Shown: one piece after another, positions 61,955 to 64,000 of the stretch
Layout: every line of letters starts with the position of its first letter
Position numbering within the stretch: position 1 is the stretch's first letter
Assembly (NCBI GenBank): GCA_905221455.1
Contig: CAJNDF010000003.1
Coordinates: 62,001 to 126,000, forward strand
Source of the DNA: a bacterium
Lineage (GTDB): Bacteria > Bacillota > Bacilli > Lactobacillales > Streptococcaceae
DNA length: 64,000 nucleotides
Direction: 5' to 3'
Position numbers and translations under genes: made by a program
The notes under the pieces: generated by a model
Seen by the model: only the letters and a program-made list of their open reading frames with translations
Databases searched by the model: none
Told to the model about the DNA's origin: nothing

Positions 61955-62803
61955 TTATTTTAACAAATGTTTATTTTTCAGTTTCAAATATCGTTGTTTT
62001 GGAGCGATAAAGAAGCTAATGAGAAAGAAACTAGCGGCTGTAAGCACGATACTAGAACCTGCCGCAACGTTAAAGCTATAGCCGATAAAAAGTCCCAAAA
62101 CTGAAGCTGTAGCTCCAAAGGTTGAGGAAAGGAAAATCATACTTTTCAGGCTATTAGCATAGAGATAAGCAGTTGCAGCTGGGGTGATCAGCATGGCTAC
62201 AATCAGGATAGTTCCGACACTTTGCATGGCTGTCACAGACACGAGAGTCAGGAGTACCATGAGAAGGTAGTGATAGAAATTGACAGGCATTCCCATGGCT
62301 TTAGCCAAGAGTTCATCAAAGGATGTTATCAAGAGTTGCTTGAAGAAAATCCAGATTAACAAGAGAATGGCTGCTCCTACACCCATAGTAATAAACATAT
62401 CCGTATCTTGGACGGCCAGGATATTACCAAAAAGGATATGGAAAAGGTCAGTTGAACTTTTAGCGACACTAATCAAGATGATACCGAGGGCTAAGAAAGA
62501 AGAAAAGGTAATGCCGATGGCGGTATCGCTTTTGATAATCGAGTTCCCCTTGATGTAGGTAATGATGATGGCAGCTAGCAATCCAAAGACAATGGCTCCG
62601 ATAAAGAAGTCAAGGCCCAAGATGAAGGAGAGGGCTACACCTGGCAAGACAGCATGTGAAATGGCATCTCCCATGAGTGACATCCCGCGTAGGATGATGA
62701 AACATCCCACAGCTCCAGCTACGACCCCGATGACAATAGCTGTTATCAAGGCATTTTGTAAGAAATGGAATTTTTGCAATCCATCGATAAATTCTGCAAT
62801 CAT
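61955..62803 (-). CDS. psaC: manganese ABC transporter permease
   Basis: ABC-3 family permease of 282 residues with about eight or nine membrane segments (for example [30 protein letters not shown] shortened to family motif [11 protein letters not shown]). It forms the channel for Mn(II) with PsaB as motor and PsaA as receptor. Its start overlaps the end of psaB by four bases. Confidence 0.96.
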   Translation of the reverse strand: MIAEFIDGLQKFHFLQNALITAIVIGVVAGAVGCFIILRGMSLMGDAISHAVLPGVALSFILGLDFFIGAIVFGLLAAIIITYIKGNSIIKSDTAIGITFSSFLALGIILISVAKSSTDLFHILFGNILAVQDTDMFITMGVGAAILLLIWIFFKQLLITSFDELLAKAMGMPVNFYHYLLMVLLTLVSVTAMQSVGTILIVAMLITPAATAYLYANSLKSMIFLSSTFGATASVLGLFIGYSFNVAAGSSIVLTAASFFLISFFIAPKQRYLKLKNKHLLK

Positions 62804-63522
62804 AGGTCACCTCCATTGAAAAAGAGTCGATTACCGTAAGCTTCTTTGAGATTGGCTTCGGTAAAGGTTTCTTTGGTTGGACCAAAGGCAATCACTTCTC
62901 GATTGACAAGCAAGACTTGATCGAAGTAGTGGGGAACCTTGCTGAGGTCGTGGTGGACGATGAGAACCGTCTTCCCAGCTTTTTTCAGATTTCTCAGCGT
63001 ATTCATGATGATTTCCTCACTGACAGAGTCAATCCCAACAAAGGGTTCATCCAAGAGGATATAGTCAGCTTCTTGAACCAAACATCTGGCAATCAAGACC
63101 CGTTGGAACTGACCTCCAGACAGTTGGCTGATTTGACGTTCAGCGTAGTCAGCTAGGCCAACGATTTCAAGGGCTTCTTGCACTTTCTTCCAATGTTTAG
63201 CATTTAAACTTCGAAAGAGAGGGATAGAGGGAAAGAGTCCTAGCGAGACGCATTCCTTAACCTTGATGGGAAAGTTGTAGTCGATATTGATTTTTTGTTC
63301 GACATAGGCGATTCGATGTAAGGATTTTTTCACTTCCTTGTCATCGAGAAATGCCTGACCTTGATGTGGGATAATTCCCAGCATCCCTTTTAATAATGTT
63401 GATTTCCCAGCACCGTTTGGACCAATGATACCGGTAATTGTTGGTCCATGGAGCACTAGTGAAATATCCTTAAGTGCCAACGTTTCTTTGTAGGAGACAC
63501 TGAGGTTTTCGATACGTATCAT
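62800..63522 (-). CDS. psaB: manganese ABC transporter ATP-binding protein
   Basis: ATPase of 240 residues with Walker [15 protein letters not shown]-loop AYVEQK, signature [15 protein letters not shown], Walker [11 protein letters not shown] and H-loop VHHDLS. First gene of psaBCA, directly behind a PsaR-type operator. The ATG at 63522 (MIRIENL) is 11 bases after AGGAGG; the ATG at 63555 overlaps that site. Confidence 0.97.
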   Translation of the reverse strand: MIRIENLSVSYKETLALKDISLVLHGPTITGIIGPNGAGKSTLLKGMLGIIPHQGQAFLDDKEVKKSLHRIAYVEQKINIDYNFPIKVKECVSLGLFPSIPLFRSLNAKHWKKVQEALEIVGLADYAERQISQLSGGQFQRVLIARCLVQEADYILLDEPFVGIDSVSEEIIMNTLRNLKKAGKTVLIVHHDLSKVPHYFDQVLLVNREVIAFGPTKETFTEANLKEAYGNRLFFNGGDL

Positions 63523-63546
63523 AAACTTGTATTCCTCCTGTCTCTT

Positions 63547-63582
63547 AATATACATTAAAAAAAAAATTAAGTCAAGTTAATT
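63547..63582 (-). promoter_or_regulatory. psaBCA promoter with PsaR (MntR-type) operator
   Basis: The palindrome AATTAAGTCAAGTTAATT (63565-63582) is of the PsaR/ScaR/MntR type and contains the -35 TTGACT (63575-63570 on the minus strand); the -10 TATATT lies 17 bases on (63552-63547). Manganese-loaded PsaR would cover the -35 and repress the operon. Confidence 0.85.
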
Positions 63583-63699
63583 TTTCAAAAAATTAAAATA
63601 ATAACTGAAAAACAATAGGAAACCTTCGTTCATTTTTAATTGCATTCCAAGGTAATTTTTGTTAAGCTAAAAACAAGTACAAATGAAAGCGAGAACAAG

Positions 63700-64000
63700 A
63701 TGACACGTTATCAAGATGATTTTTATGATGCAATCAATGGAGAATGGCAGAAGACAGCTGAAATCCCAGCCGATAAGTCTCAAACGGGAGGTTTTGTTGA
63801 TTTAGACCAGGAAATTGAAGACCTGATGCTGGCGACAACAGACAAGTGGTTGGCAGGAGAAGAGGTGCCTGAGGATGCTATCTTGGCAAACTTTGTCAAA
63901 TACCACCGCCTAGTTCGTGATTTTGACAAGAGAGAAGCTGACGGTATCGCACCTGTTTTGCCTCTTCTTAAAGAATTCCAAGAATTAGAGACTTTTACAG
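63700..64000 (+). CDS. pepO: endopeptidase O, 5' part (cut by window edge)
   Basis: ATG at 63700 opens a frame that runs to the window end (100 codons). It begins MTRYQDDFYDAINGEWQ, the typical N-terminus of M13 (neprilysin-like) zinc metallopeptidase PepO of streptococci, a cytoplasmic/surface peptidase that binds plasminogen and fibronectin. The HExxH catalytic motif would lie beyond the window. Divergent from psaBCA. Confidence 0.88.
   Translation, partial: MTRYQDDFYDAINGEWQKTAEIPADKSQTGGFVDLDQEIEDLMLATTDKWLAGEEVPEDAILANFVKYHRLVRDFDKREADGIAPVLPLLKEFQELETFT

Overview
The window is a chromosomal segment of a mitis-group Streptococcus very close to S. pneumoniae. This is seen from BOX repeats (the classical BOXA1R sequence is present), pneumococcus-like gene order (nrdR-dnaB-dnaI, secA-aroG-aroG-acpS-alr-recG, pbp2b-recR-ddl-murF, ftsA-ftsZ-ylm-divIVA-ileS, psaBCA-tpx) and near-identity of many proteins to pneumococcal ones as I remember them. 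The sialic-acid locus is shorter than in reference pneumococci (no nanB, no second ABC transporter, no PTS gene), and the sialidase carries two N-terminal protease domains. S. mitis or S. pseudopneumoniae is therefore as likely as S. pneumoniae.

Layout. 1-2.0 kb: queuosine precursor operon queC-queD-queE (minus) behind a leader that looks like a transcription-attenuating riboswitch. 2.0-4.4 kb: DUF4649-trxA operon, a MarR regulator with matching operator-like sites at its own and the trxA promoter, and lrgA-lrgB. 4.4-8.2 kb: a BOX element, a one-polypeptide ABC exporter, and a YtrA-type GntR/ABC operon. 8.3-13.6 kb: nrdR-dnaB-dnaI, a nitroreductase gene broken by one nonsense codon, der, and two small membrane proteins. 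13.7-22 kb: secA, two tandem DAHP synthases, acpS, alr, recG. 22-38 kb: the sialic-acid region. It contains a 20-codon peptide unit, axe1, a 1983-residue protease-sialidase fusion, nanE, satABC transporter, yhcH-like, DUF624, N-acetylneuraminate lyase, a ROK kinase and the RpiR-type regulator NanR. 38-44.4 kb: pbp2b with resistance-type residues, recR, ddl, murF, a Nudix hydrolase. 44.4-54.2 kb: YwaF-like protein, then ftsA-ftsZ-ylmE-sepF-ylmG-ylmH-divIVA, and a T-box leader with ileS. 54.2-64 kb: small membrane protein and lipoprotein, gpmA, a BOX-flanked ABC/FtsX pair, tpx, the manganese transporter psaBCA with a PsaR-type operator, and the 5' end of pepO.

How it works together. The sialic-acid region forms a cell-surface-to-cytoplasm pathway. 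A wall-anchored sialidase releases sialic acid, SatABC imports it, the lyase splits it to ManNAc and pyruvate, the kinase phosphorylates ManNAc, and NanE makes GlcNAc-6-P. Two promoters (nanE and lyase) share a near-identical 100-bp architecture, with an inverted repeat CTGAAA-CTAC-TTTCAG starting exactly 71 bp before the start of the -35 hexamer. The axe1 promoter has the same motif at the same distance. This ties an acetyl-esterase to the sialic-acid regulon. CcpA (cre) sites cover the nanA and axe1 promoters.

Most notable observations: the tandem-protease/sialidase fusion, the shared promoter architecture that includes axe1, a complete tiny transcription unit with a CiaR-like promoter coding for a 20-residue peptide, the que leader switch, the paired MarR operators, BOX ends that coincide with stop codons, and a PBP2b with A446/G476. 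No tRNA, rRNA, CRISPR array, intact insertion sequence or prophage was seen.
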